A stretch of 64,000 bases of DNA from BOG-908 sp965199235 (GTDB lineage: Bacteria; Pseudomonadota; Alphaproteobacteria; Acetobacterales; Acetobacteraceae). Below are positions 7,488 through 18,141 of this stretch, piece by piece. Below the pieces are notes generated by a model that worked only from the letters and a program-made list of their open reading frames with translations, did not search any database and was not told the DNA's origin. Within the stretch, counting starts at the first letter, position 1. Every line of letters starts with the position of its first letter. The translations under genes were made by a program, and so were the position numbers. The stretch is from NCBI GenBank assembly GCA_965199235.1, contig CBDAQU010000002.1:1674001-1738000 (forward strand), given 5' to 3'.

Positions 7488-10075
7488 GGCGCCAACACGA
7501 AGTTCACGATGCGCCCTGGGACGTGGATCCGCTTGACGATACGTTGGCCTGCCAGCAGACGGGCGACGTTGGTTTCTGCTTCCGCGGCCTCTATCACAGC
7601 TTGGGCTTCGGCATCGACGGCAACCTCGATCGTACCGCGCAGCTTTCCCATGATCTGCACCGCAATCGTCACAGAGTCGACTTTCAGCAGCGTCGGTTCG
7701 GGTTCGGGCCAGCCAACCATGGCCAACAGTCCGCCGCCGAGCCTGGAATATATCTCCTCGGCCAGATGGGGCATCATCGGCGCCACCAGGCGCACGAGCA
7801 TCTCCACAGCTTCCCGCCTGGCAAACGCCATCCCGTCGGCTGCCTCCCCGCGGTCGGCGTCGCCGATGGCGGCGGCGAGTTCGTAGATGCGAGCAACGGC
7901 CACGTTGAAGGTGAGCGTCTCGAGCGCCAGGGTCACGGCTGCGATGGTGCGGTGCGTCGTTCTGCGAAGTGTCAGCGCATGCGCCCCGAACGAGGCCGGT
8001 TGCGCCACTGGGGCCAGATCTGCTGCTAATGCCAAGCGGAACAACCGCTGGGTAAACCTGTACGCCCCCAAAACCCCCGCTTCCGTCCATTCGATGTCGC
8101 GCTCGGGCGGGTTGTCGGACAGGATAAACCAGCGCGCTGTATCCGCACCGTAGCGATCTATGATTGCGCTCGGGTCGACCGTGTTGCGCTTTGATTTCGA
8201 CATCGCCTCGATCCGGCCGACCAACACCGGTGCGCCCGTCGCGCGCTGCACGGCGGCGCCGTCGCGGATTTCGACCTCTTCAGGATACAGCCAGCGTCCC
8301 TCTGCACTCTTGTAGCTTTCATGCGTCACCATTCCCTGGGTGAACAGCCCGTCGAACGGCTCGGCCTGTTCGACAAAGCCGGTTTCCCGCATCGCGCGGG
8401 TCACAAAGCGCGCGTATAGAAGATGCAGGATCGCGTGCTCGATCCCTCCTATGTATTGGTCGACCGGCAGCCAGGCATCCACCGAGGCCCGACGTACGGG
8501 CTCGACGGCATGCGGACTGCAGAACCTGGCGAAGTACCAGGAACTGTCGACGAATGTGTCGAATGTGTCCGTCTCGCGCATCGCAGCACCGCCGCATTCC
8601 GGGCAGGCGACATGCTTCCAGCTCGGGTGATAATCCAGCGGGTTGCCCGGCCGGTCGAAGCTCACGTCCTCCGGCAGGCATACCGGCAATTGCGCGGCCG
8701 GGACGGGAACCACGCCGCATCGCTCGCAATGCACGAGGGGGATCGGGCATCCCCAGTAGCGTTGCCGGCTTATCCCCCAGTCGCGCAGGCGCCAGTTGAC
8801 CACGCGCGTGCCGAAACCGGCCTGCGTCAACGCGTCCATCGCCGCCGCCTTTGCCTGCGGCACTGTCATCCCGTCGAGGAACCCGGAATTGGCGATACGG
8901 CCCGACCCGTCATACGCACGGTCGTCGACGCTGAACGCGCCCGGGTCGTCGCCCTCCGGCACAACCACGGGCATCACCGGCAGTCCGTAGCGCCGAGCAA
9001 ACTCCAGGTCGCGCTGGTCGTGCGCAGGGCAGCCGAAGATGGCGCCGGTGCCGTATTCCATCAGCACGAAATTGGCGATCCAGACGGGGAACACCGTATT
9101 CGGCAAAAACGGGTGGCGCACCCTCAGCCCGGTGTCGTAGCCGCGCTTCTCCGCCGTCTCCAGCGCTGCCTCGCTGGTACCAAGCCCCTGGCACTCCGCC
9201 ACAAACGCCGCCGCGTCCGCGTCGCGAGACGCAACGGCCAGGGCGAGAGGGTGCTCGGCCGCCAGCGCTACGAAGGACATTCCGAACAACGTGTCCGGCC
9301 GGGTTGTGAACACGTCCACCCCGTTCATGCCGGCTTCTGCGTCGACCAGGGGGAAGTGCAGCCTGGCGCCCTCGCTGCGGCCGATCCATTTGGCCTGCAT
9401 GGTCCTCACCCGCTCCGGCCATCGCTCCAGCCGGTCCAGGGCTGCGAGCAGTTCCGGCGCAAACTTGGTAATCTTGAGAAACCACTGCGACAGCTTCTTC
9501 TTCTCGACCAGAGCGCCAGAGCGCCAGCCGCGTCCGTCGATCACCTGCTCGTTGGCGAGCACGGTGTTGTCCACAGGGTCCCAATTGACGAAGGACTCCC
9601 GCCGCTCGGCCAACCCCGCCCGCAGAAAGGCCAAAAACAGCGCCTGCTGCTTGCCATAGTATTCAGGATCGCAGGTGGCGAACTCACGCCGCCAGTCGAT
9701 GGAAAGACCCATGCGCTTTAACACGTTCCGCATCGCTTCGATGTTGGACCGGGTCCACTGCCCCGGATGCACGCCACGCTCGCGCGCCGCGTTCTCCGCC
9801 GGCAGCCCGAATGCGTCCCAGCCCATCGGGTGAAGCACCTGGTAGCCGCGCGCCTGCTTGTAGCGGGCCACCACGTCGCCCAGCGTGTAGTTGCGCACGT
9901 GGCCCATGTGGATCTTCCCGCTCGGATACGGAAACATCTCGAGCACGTAGTATTTCGGGCGGCTGCCAGCGGGCACGTCGTCGGCCTCGAAACACCCAGC
10001 CTCGTCCCAGGCGCGTTGCCAGGCTGGTTCGGCGCTGGCAAAATCGTAAACCGCAGGCGCGGGAGCGTCGTTCAT
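7484..10075 (-). CDS. leuS: Leucine--tRNA ligase
   Basis: 863 residues, full length for bacterial LeuRS. Class I signature HMGH within PYPSGKIHMGHVRNY near residue 50, and the KMSKS-like loop as MSKSKRNTVDP. The editing domain occupies the middle. Cysteine pairs CERCG and CPECG sit in the zinc-type insert. The C-terminal domain includes MGKLRGTIEV. It is followed directly by lptE. Confidence 0.97.
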   Translation of the reverse strand: MNDAPAPAVYDFASAEPAWQRAWDEAGCFEADDVPAGSRPKYYVLEMFPYPSGKIHMGHVRNYTLGDVVARYKQARGYQVLHPMGWDAFGLPAENAARERGVHPGQWTRSNIEAMRNVLKRMGLSIDWRREFATCDPEYYGKQQALFLAFLRAGLAERRESFVNWDPVDNTVLANEQVIDGRGWRSGALVEKKKLSQWFLKITKFAPELLAALDRLERWPERVRTMQAKWIGRSEGARLHFPLVDAEAGMNGVDVFTTRPDTLFGMSFVALAAEHPLALAVASRDADAAAFVAECQGLGTSEAALETAEKRGYDTGLRVRHPFLPNTVFPVWIANFVLMEYGTGAIFGCPAHDQRDLEFARRYGLPVMPVVVPEGDDPGAFSVDDRAYDGSGRIANSGFLDGMTVPQAKAAAMDALTQAGFGTRVVNWRLRDWGISRQRYWGCPIPLVHCERCGVVPVPAAQLPVCLPEDVSFDRPGNPLDYHPSWKHVACPECGGAAMRETDTFDTFVDSSWYFARFCSPHAVEPVRRASVDAWLPVDQYIGGIEHAILHLLYARFVTRAMRETGFVEQAEPFDGLFTQGMVTHESYKSAEGRWLYPEEVEIRDGAAVQRATGAPVLVGRIEAMSKSKRNTVDPSAIIDRYGADTARWFILSDNPPERDIEWTEAGVLGAYRFTQRLFRLALAADLAPVAQPASFGAHALTLRRTTHRTIAAVTLALETLTFNVAVARIYELAAAIGDADRGEAADGMAFARREAVEMLVRLVAPMMPHLAEEIYSRLGGGLLAMVGWPEPEPTLLKVDSVTIAVQIMGKLRGTIEVAVDAEAQAVIEAAEAETNVARLLAGQRIVKRIHVPGRIVNFVLAP

Positions 10076-10254
10076 GTCGCCAAGACTACCAGCGGGCTTG
10101 CCTGCAAGGAAGGCTGGCGCATCGGAGCTCTATAAGCCCTCGCGTGGAATACGTCATAATGAATGGCGGTCTGGGGTCGCTGGCCTCGGTGGGGTTCTAG
10201 GGGCAAAACCCTTAGCCTGCCGATTCTCCCCTGAAAGCATCCCGCTCCAGACGG

Positions 10255-10755
10255 CTACTGCGCTCCTTGTGCCCGCAGCTTTCGGGCGTCGGCCAGGATC
10301 TTGCTTTCGATGTCCGTCGCGGTCGCAGGGTTGATGGGCGCGTCCTCCCACTGGCCGTCGTTGCGCACCTGGCGGAAAATCGTCAGCCTCAACCCGTCCG
10401 TCCGCAACTCGCGACCGAGGACATAGGCGGTTGCCTTGAAACGTTCCCCAGACGAACCGGCCGGCGAGTACCATTCGGTCACGATCACCCCGCCGAACGG
10501 GTCGGCCGAGGCAAGCGGCATGAATGCCAGCGTCTCCAGCGCTCCGCGCCATAAATACTTGTTCACCTGCAGCGACGTGCCTGCTTCCTGCTGGCTGTTG
10601 GTCTTGCCGGAGACCAGCGGAACTCCGGTTGCCGGGTCCGTATAGGTCGCATTCGGAACTGCCTTGACCGAACCGCCATCGCCACCGCCGCAGCCAGCCA
10701 GCAGAAGCGGCCCGGCAAGCCAAATCATTCGGGCGCGCGACTCGGAAAGGGCCAT
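10255..10755 (-). CDS. DUF3576 domain-containing lipoprotein
   Basis: 166 residues from ATG 10755, preceded by AGGAT; a GTG at 10773 is an alternative. The N-terminal hydrophobic segment ends in lipobox LLLAGC followed by a Gly-rich linker, so it is a predicted lipoprotein. The body (VNKYLWRGALETLAFMPL and a C-terminal ARKLRAQ) matches DUF3576, a family usually found just upstream of leuS in alphaproteobacteria. Molecular function unknown; an envelope role together with LptE is inference from position only. Confidence 0.82.
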   Translation of the reverse strand: MALSESRARMIWLAGPLLLAGCGGGDGGSVKAVPNATYTDPATGVPLVSGKTNSQQEAGTSLQVNKYLWRGALETLAFMPLASADPFGGVIVTEWYSPAGSSGERFKATAYVLGRELRTDGLRLTIFRQVRNDGQWEDAPINPATATDIESKILADARKLRAQGAQ

Positions 10756-10872
10756 GATATCCTGATGCGTCACAAGCCGGCGCGATCGCCGGCACGGCCT
10801 CTCTAGCCGTTGGCATCCATCGCGCCAAGCGGCCGGCTTGACCGTGCACTCCCACGCCGCCAGCCTTCACCA

Positions 10873-11562
10873 ATGGCATCGTCCGCTCTCCCCACCGCAG
10901 ACGCACAGATCGCCACTGCGCTGCAGGCCGTTCGCAGCCGGATCGCGCAGGCCGCCCGCGACAGCGGCCGCGATGCGGACGGCGTAACGCTGGTGGCCGT
11001 CTCCAAGACCCACCCTGTTGCAGCCGTGGAGGCTGCCCTTGCGTGTGGCCAGACGTGTTTCGGCGAAAACCGGGTTCAAGAGGCGGGCGGAAAATTTGCG
11101 CCTCTGCGCGCCGGCCATCCCCAGCTTGCCCTGCATCTGATCGGCGGGCTGCAGACCAACAAGGCCGACGAGGCCGTCCGGATCGCCGACGTGATCGAAA
11201 GTCTTGACCGCCCACGCCTGGCCGACGCCCTGGAAGCGGCCTCCCAGCGCGTGGGCCGGCTGCCCATGCTGCTGGTTCAGGTGAACATAGGCGACGAGCC
11301 GCAGAAATCCGGTATTCCGACCGCTTCGGCCGACGCCTTCATCGAAGCCTGCCAGCTACGTTTCGCGGCAGCCCTGACAGGGCTGATGTGCATCCCCCCA
11401 GCCGATGACGATCCGTCACCGCATTTCGCCCGGCTCGCAGCCATGCGCGCCCGCCATGGTCTGCCGATCCTCTCGATGGGCATGTCGTCGGATTACGAGG
11501 TGGCGATACGGCATGGAGCGACGCATGTCCGGCTCGGCTCGGCCATCTTCGGCGCGCGGTGA
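10873..11562 (+). CDS. YggS-family pyridoxal 5'-phosphate homeostasis protein
   Basis: 229 residues from ATG 10873. The PLP-binding Lys lies in LVAVSKTHP (about residue 40), and further family motifs are FGENRVQEA, HLIGGLQTNK and LSMGMSSDYEVAI. These single-domain alanine-racemase-fold proteins bind PLP without known catalysis and buffer vitamin B6. The in-frame upstream ATG at 10810 would add an unconserved Arg/Pro-rich stretch. Confidence 0.92.
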   Translation: MASSALPTADAQIATALQAVRSRIAQAARDSGRDADGVTLVAVSKTHPVAAVEAALACGQTCFGENRVQEAGGKFAPLRAGHPQLALHLIGGLQTNKADEAVRIADVIESLDRPRLADALEAASQRVGRLPMLLVQVNIGDEPQKSGIPTASADAFIEACQLRFAAALTGLMCIPPADDDPSPHFARLAAMRARHGLPILSMGMSSDYEVAIRHGATHVRLGSAIFGAR

Positions 11563-11574
11563 TGGACGGGCGCA

Positions 11575-11626
11575 GTCGGGCGGGGTAAGGCCGGGCGGCG
11601 TCACGTGACGCCGCTCGGAGCCCGAC
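11575..11626. repeat. Nested inverted repeats between yggS-family gene and kup
   Basis: An inner palindrome at 11591-11618 is self-complementary at all positions except one G-T pair and is centred on CACGTG. It is flanked by a second pair of arms, GTCGGGC at 11575-11581 and GCCCGAC at 11620-11626. It fills most of the 95-bp gap before kup. It could be a terminator for the upstream gene, an operator or a kup leader; no T-run follows. Confidence 0.6.
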
Positions 11627-11657
11627 CAAGGGCCAGCCGACCGTCGGACACATCTTA

Positions 11658-13556
11658 ATGACCCAACTCTCCCACGCAGACACCGCCAAGCTGCAGCGCG
11701 GCGTGCCAAGACTCGGCGCGCTGGTCGGCGTGCTCGGCGTCGTCTACGGCGACATCGGTACCAGCCCGCTTTACGCGTTCAAGGCGACTCTCGCGCTGTT
11801 CGGCAGCCAGACGATCAGCAACGGGGAGATCATCGGCTGCCTGTCGTTGATCTTCTGGTCTCTGATCCTGATCGTGACGATCAAATACGTGCTGCTGGTC
11901 ATGCGCGCGGATAACCGCGGCGAGGGCGGCATCCTGGCCCTGATGGCCCTGGCGCAGCGCTCGGTCGACAATCCGCGCCTGCGCAGCGCGGTCGCACTGA
12001 TCGGCATCGGCGGCGCGTGCCTGATCTTCGGCGACGGGGTCATCACGCCCGCCGTCTCGGTCCTGGGCGCGATAGAGGGTCTGGAAGTCACACTGCCCCA
12101 GGCGCAGCCGCTCGTGCTTCCGCTCTCGATCATCATCATCCTGGCCCTGTTTGCCGTGCAGTCGAGGGGCACCGGCACGGTCGGACGCATCTTCGGGCCC
12201 GTCATGGTGGTCTGGTTCGCCGCCATCGGCGTGCTCGGCGCCATCCAGATCGCGGCCAACCCTACCGTGCTCGACGCCATGCTGCCCCAGCACGGGGTCA
12301 CGTTCTGCGTGCACCATGGCTGGTTCGCGTTCCTGGCGCTTGGCGCAGTCGTGCTCTCGGTCACCGGCGCCGAGGCGCTCTACGCCGACATGGGCCATTT
12401 CGGGGCCCGCCCGATCCAGTTCGCCTGGCTTTTCTTCGTTCTTCCATGCTTGCTGCTCAATTATTTCGGACAGGGCGCGCTCGTCATCTCCAACCGCTTG
12501 GCCGCGGAAAACCCGTTCTTCCTGTCCGGCCCGATCTGGTTGCGGCTGCCTATGGTGGCGCTCGCAACCATGGCATCCATCATCGCCAGCCAGGCGCTGA
12601 TCTCGGGCGGCTATTCCATCGCCAGGCAATGCATGCAGCTCGGCTTCCTGCCGCGGCTGACGGTGACGCATACCAGCACGACGGAGGAGGGCCAGATCTT
12701 CGTGCCCCAGGTCAACAGCGCCCTGCTGGTGGGCGTGCTGATCCTGGTGCTCGCCTTTCGCAGCAGCGACGCGCTTGCCTCGGCCTACGGCATCGCAGTA
12801 ACCGGCACGTTCCTCTGCACCTGTTTTCTCGCCTCCATCGTGTTCCGCCACCAGTTCGGCTGGCCGGCCTGGGCCGCGATCGCCGTCTGGGGCGGCTTCT
12901 TCGTCGTCGACAGCGTGTTCTTTTCCGCCAACGCGCTGAAAATTGTCGAGGGCGGATGGGTGCCGCTGGTCATCGGCCTTGCCCTGATGGCGATGATGAC
13001 GACCTGGAAACAAGGCCGCGACCTGATGTTCAGCCGCTGGAAGCAGGACAGCCTGCCGCTGGCGAGTTTCCTCAACCGGCTGCCGCAGTCGCGCACGATA
13101 CGTGTGCCAGGCATGGCAGTGTTCCTGACCGGCAACCCCGATTACGTGCCCGCCGCCCTGCTGCACAACCTTAAGCACAACAAGGTGCTGCACGAGCGTG
13201 TGCTGTTCGTCACCGTTTCCACCCTGGACGAGCCGGAAGCCGGCCCGGAGCGCCGCACCGAGGTCATCGAGCTGGCGCCAGGCATCCACCGCGTCCTGCT
13301 ACGCTACGGCTTCATGGAAAGCCCCAACGTGCCCCGCGCGCTGGAGGATCTTCGGTCTCGCGGCGTGGCCTACGACCCCATGCAGGTCAGCTACTTCCTC
13401 GGCCGAGAGGTGCTGGTGCGCGCGATGGCGCCCAAGCTCTCGCTATGGCGGTTGTGGCTGTTCCTGGTGATGGCGCGCAACGCCGTGCCGGCGACCGAGT
13501 TCTTCCGCATCCCCAGCGACCGCGTGGTCGAGCTCGGCGTGCGCGTCGCCATCTGA
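11658..13556 (+). CDS. kup: Low-affinity potassium uptake protein Kup
   Basis: 632 residues. Starts with the family signature GVVYGDIGTSPLYAFK (about residues 31-46) and has about twelve hydrophobic membrane segments followed by a C-terminal cytoplasmic domain of about 180 residues. K+/H+ symporter of the inner membrane. Convergent with the M1 aminopeptidase, with only 17 bases between stops. Confidence 0.95.
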   Translation: MTQLSHADTAKLQRGVPRLGALVGVLGVVYGDIGTSPLYAFKATLALFGSQTISNGEIIGCLSLIFWSLILIVTIKYVLLVMRADNRGEGGILALMALAQRSVDNPRLRSAVALIGIGGACLIFGDGVITPAVSVLGAIEGLEVTLPQAQPLVLPLSIIIILALFAVQSRGTGTVGRIFGPVMVVWFAAIGVLGAIQIAANPTVLDAMLPQHGVTFCVHHGWFAFLALGAVVLSVTGAEALYADMGHFGARPIQFAWLFFVLPCLLLNYFGQGALVISNRLAAENPFFLSGPIWLRLPMVALATMASIIASQALISGGYSIARQCMQLGFLPRLTVTHTSTTEEGQIFVPQVNSALLVGVLILVLAFRSSDALASAYGIAVTGTFLCTCFLASIVFRHQFGWPAWAAIAVWGGFFVVDSVFFSANALKIVEGGWVPLVIGLALMAMMTTWKQGRDLMFSRWKQDSLPLASFLNRLPQSRTIRVPGMAVFLTGNPDYVPAALLHNLKHNKVLHERVLFVTVSTLDEPEAGPERRTEVIELAPGIHRVLLRYGFMESPNVPRALEDLRSRGVAYDPMQVSYFLGREVLVRAMAPKLSLWRLWLFLVMARNAVPATEFFRIPSDRVVELGVRVAI

Positions 13557-13573
13557 AACGCACGCCAGTCACG

Positions 13574-16204
13574 CTACTCCGAGGCCAGCCAGGCCGACAT
13601 CTGCGCTTCGGTCCGGCGTTTCAGATCGGCAGCGGTCTCGATCCCGTCGGCGGTGCGGGCCGCCCAGATGCGCGCGCCGCTGGATGCGTTGCTGCTCGGC
13701 TCGGCCAGCACGGCGCGCGCGGTGGCAGGATCGCTGGACCCCGACGCCGCCGCGACGATCGGCGTTGGCCCGAGCCCGCCGCCTGGTATTCGGGCGGCAA
13801 GCCTGGCTTGCATCGGCTTGACGAGGCTGAAGACCAGCTCCGGGTGCTCGGACTCCCGGCTGGCATTGATCAGGTAGCGCACCACGCGCCCGTTGGGCAC
13901 TTCGCCTGCATCGGCGAAGGCGACAGTCTGCTGCACCAGCTTCGGGTCGGTCGCCATCCCCATCGCCGTGAAGTAGCGCAGCTTCTCCTCGGTGCTGGTC
14001 GCGCGCATGCCGGCGGTGCGCAACTTGTCATAGGTCGCCTGGTCGGCGGTGTGTCCGACGGTGGACAGCACCGGCTCGCGCAGCGCCGGCGGCAGGCTGG
14101 CCGGGTTCTGCGCGAAAGCGTCGAAGCGGCGCCGTGCCTCGGCCACCACGGCAGGGTCGCCGAACCGGCCAAGGGCGCCGATGAGCTTCGGCCGAAGGAG
14201 CGTATCGGGAAAGGGCTCGTTCGGCTGGGCGTCCCAGCCAAGCCGCCCGAACTCCTGCCGCACCAGGCCGGAGGCGAACGCATCGAAACGCTGCTGCAAC
14301 GGCGAGCCGACCAGCGCGGTATGGAGCCGGATGAGGTGGCTCAGCGTGTCGGTCCACACCGCCACGCTCCTCTCGCCGCCGAACTGGCGCAACAGGTTGA
14401 GGTAGCCGGCGAGTGGCGCGCGGTCGGCGAGGAACAGGGCGAACTGGTCGCCCAGCAGGTTCGCCCGGTCGGTCTGCGACAGTTCGGGAAGCACCCTGGT
14501 CAGCGCCTGCAGCGAGGCAGTATCGTACTGCGTCCGGTAGTAGCCCTCCTCGCCGAGATTGGCCTTCAGCGCGGCGGAGCAGTCGGCCAGCGGCACAGTG
14601 GCCGGCGCGCTGGTCAGCAGCAGGTGCTGCGATGCCGTGCCGGGTGCTCCCAAGGTCACCGGGATGGTCCAGGTTTCCGGCTTGGGGTGCGGATCGTGGA
14701 TGGTGAAGCGGCCCTGGGTCAGCGTGACTTGGCAGTCGCCGCCCGACCCGCTCCTGGCCACCTGCACCAGCGGAATGCCTGGTTGCTCGGTGAACCCTGC
14801 GGCCACACGCGCCACGTCGCGATGCGAGGCCGCACTCAGGGCTGCCCACAGGTCGGCACTGGTCGCGTTGCCGAACTGGTGCGCCTTCATGTAGCGCCGC
14901 ATGCCGTCGCGGAAACTGTCCGGCCCGATCCAGTCCTCGATCATCCGGATGATCTGCTCGCCCTTCTGATAGCTGATGGCGTCGAAGGCGGTGTTGGCCT
15001 CGCTCTCGTCGCGGATCACCTGCTGGATCGGGTGCGTGGTGGGCTGCGCGTCCTGCGCCATCGCCGCTTCGTGCTCGCTGTGGTCGCGCGGCCAGATCTC
15101 CCAACTCGGGTTGAAATGGTCGGTCGCCTTCATCTCCATCCAGGTGGCGAAACCCTCGTTCAGCCAGATGTTGTCCCACCAGCCCATGGTGACCAGGTCG
15201 CCGGACCAGTGATGCGCCATCTCATGCGCCACCACGAGGTAGATGGTCTCCTTCGTGCCCGGCGAGGAGGTTGCCGGGTCGAACAGCATGGCGTCGTCGA
15301 TGAAGGTGATCGCGCCCCAGTTCTCCATCGCGCCTGCCTGGTAGTTGCCCGGAATGGCGATCAGGTCGAGCTTGGGCAGCGGGTAGGGCACGCCGAAATA
15401 GCTGTCGTAGAACGGCAGGATCGCGGTCTCGGCATCCAGCGCGTAGCGCGCCTGCTCGACCCTGCCAGAGGGCGCCCAAGCCGCCAGGTCGGTGCCGGCC
15501 GCACGGGCATGGATGGCCTGCATGTCGCCAGCCACCAAGGCCAGCAGGTAGGTCGACATTCGCGGCGAAGTTGCAAAGGCGACGTGGTGCAGGCCGGGGC
15601 CTGCCGGCGTCTCGCTGCCGATCGGCATGTTCGACACGACGGCGAGGTTGCTGGGCAGGGTCACCGAAAGCTGGAACGTCGCCTTGAACGCAGGCTCGTC
15701 CCAGCCGGGAAACATGCGGCGCGCATCGGCGACTTCGAACTGCGTCACCAGCATGCGTTTCGGCGCCCCGCCCGCGGTCTTGTAGTCGTCGTGGTAGATG
15801 CCGTTTGGCGTCGCAGGGATCGGGCCGGTATAGGCGATGGTCAGCGTGTGGCGCCCTGCGGCAACCGCGTGCGGAAAATGCAGCGTCGCCGTCTGCGCCT
15901 GCTCGTCGAGCGTCACGGCGGCCGGGGTGCCGTCTTCCAGCACCGCCTTCTGCAGCGCGAGCCCGGCCTGGTTGAGCACGACATGGTCGGTCGGCTGGCG
16001 GACGTGCAGGTCGATCGCTTCCTGGCCGGCGAAGGTCAGTTTGTTCAGGTCGGGCGAAAGATCGATCCTGTAGGCATCCGGCACCACGGTTTTGGGCAGC
16101 TTGCCGGGTGCCGCATCGAAGTCGAACGGCGCCTCCGCCCGCGCAGAGGCGGTCAGTGCCAGCAGGGAGGCGGCGAGATACAGGCCTTGGCGCATCGAAC
16201 ACAT
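13574..16204 (-). CDS. M1 family metallopeptidase (exported aminopeptidase)
   Basis: 876 residues with an N-terminal signal peptide (RQGLYLAASLLALTASARA, cleavage after ARA). The M1 exopeptidase motif GAMENWG and the zinc site HEMAH-18 residues-E (HEMAHHW through NEGFA) are intact. A long C-terminal ERAP1-like helical region follows. Likely a periplasmic broad-specificity aminopeptidase. ATG 16195 is an alternative start that keeps the signal peptide. It lies downstream of an exported M28 peptidase on the same strand, suggesting shared peptide scavenging. Confidence 0.93.
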   Translation of the reverse strand: MCSMRQGLYLAASLLALTASARAEAPFDFDAAPGKLPKTVVPDAYRIDLSPDLNKLTFAGQEAIDLHVRQPTDHVVLNQAGLALQKAVLEDGTPAAVTLDEQAQTATLHFPHAVAAGRHTLTIAYTGPIPATPNGIYHDDYKTAGGAPKRMLVTQFEVADARRMFPGWDEPAFKATFQLSVTLPSNLAVVSNMPIGSETPAGPGLHHVAFATSPRMSTYLLALVAGDMQAIHARAAGTDLAAWAPSGRVEQARYALDAETAILPFYDSYFGVPYPLPKLDLIAIPGNYQAGAMENWGAITFIDDAMLFDPATSSPGTKETIYLVVAHEMAHHWSGDLVTMGWWDNIWLNEGFATWMEMKATDHFNPSWEIWPRDHSEHEAAMAQDAQPTTHPIQQVIRDESEANTAFDAISYQKGEQIIRMIEDWIGPDSFRDGMRRYMKAHQFGNATSADLWAALSAASHRDVARVAAGFTEQPGIPLVQVARSGSGGDCQVTLTQGRFTIHDPHPKPETWTIPVTLGAPGTASQHLLLTSAPATVPLADCSAALKANLGEEGYYRTQYDTASLQALTRVLPELSQTDRANLLGDQFALFLADRAPLAGYLNLLRQFGGERSVAVWTDTLSHLIRLHTALVGSPLQQRFDAFASGLVRQEFGRLGWDAQPNEPFPDTLLRPKLIGALGRFGDPAVVAEARRRFDAFAQNPASLPPALREPVLSTVGHTADQATYDKLRTAGMRATSTEEKLRYFTAMGMATDPKLVQQTVAFADAGEVPNGRVVRYLINASRESEHPELVFSLVKPMQARLAARIPGGGLGPTPIVAAASGSSDPATARAVLAEPSSNASSGARIWAARTADGIETAADLKRRTEAQMSAWLASE

Positions 16205-16215
16205 CCGGCAGTTAT

Positions 16216-16236
16216 GGCGGGGTTGTGAACCCCGCC
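16216..16236. terminator. Strong hairpin between M28 and M1 peptidase genes
   Basis: Perfect 9-bp stem GGCGGGGTT / AACCCCGCC with a 3-nt loop, located between the stop of the M28 gene and the start of the M1 gene on the minus strand. There is no U-tract, so it may attenuate or stabilise transcripts rather than terminate. Confidence 0.5.
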
Positions 16237-16266
16237 GAACGCCGGACGGTTCCGAAGATTTTTACG

Positions 16267-17931
<1,665 letters not shown>

Positions 17932-17966
17932 GGTCGTGCGTGGTCCTCAGTTGGGGTAAGCGACCC

Positions 17967-18070
17967 TAGAGCATGATCGCTTCAGGTTGATCCTCAACCA
18001 CGATGAACATGCTCGGCAAACAAAGAGCTAGAGCATGATCGCTTCGGCTACAGACGCGATCAGTGTCTAG
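17967..18070. repeat. Dispersed repeat family A, copy 1
   Basis: 104-bp element closely similar to 48955-49058 (same length, same motif order). It consists of a first arm pair GAGCATG / CATGCTC, a spacer with CAAAGAGCTAGAG, and a second hairpin CTAGAGCATGATCGC / GCGATCAGTGTCTAG (imperfect). It lies in the gap between the M28 gene and the fkbM-type gene. It resembles the short palindromic intergenic elements common in alphaproteobacteria; no coding potential. Confidence 0.85.
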
Positions 18071-18141
18071 CCCGGCCGCGACCCGTGGACATGCTGGCGG
18101 GATGCCTGATCCCGCCTGTGACGGACGACCCCGGTCCGGCA

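Noticed and set aside
6978..8090. 370-residue form of LptE
   Set aside because: The extra N-terminal 200 residues are antisense-like Arg/Gly-rich shadow of leuS; the lipobox signal begins at GTG 7487.
8423..9721. 432-codon frame opposite leuS
   Set aside because: Shadow of leuS, with no start signal or family motif.
11655..13289. 544-codon frame opposite kup
   Set aside because: Antisense to a well-supported transporter; composition is charged low-complexity with no domain.
13445..16228. 927-codon open frame opposite the M1 aminopeptidase
   Set aside because: The minus strand encodes a full M1 protein with intact GAMENWG and HExxH motifs. The plus frame is Arg/Gly/His-rich and motif-free, an artefact of high third-position GC.
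17967..18070. Repeat A considered as a CRISPR unit or tRNA
   Set aside because: Only one unit per locus, no spacers, no tRNA T-loop or acceptor stem.
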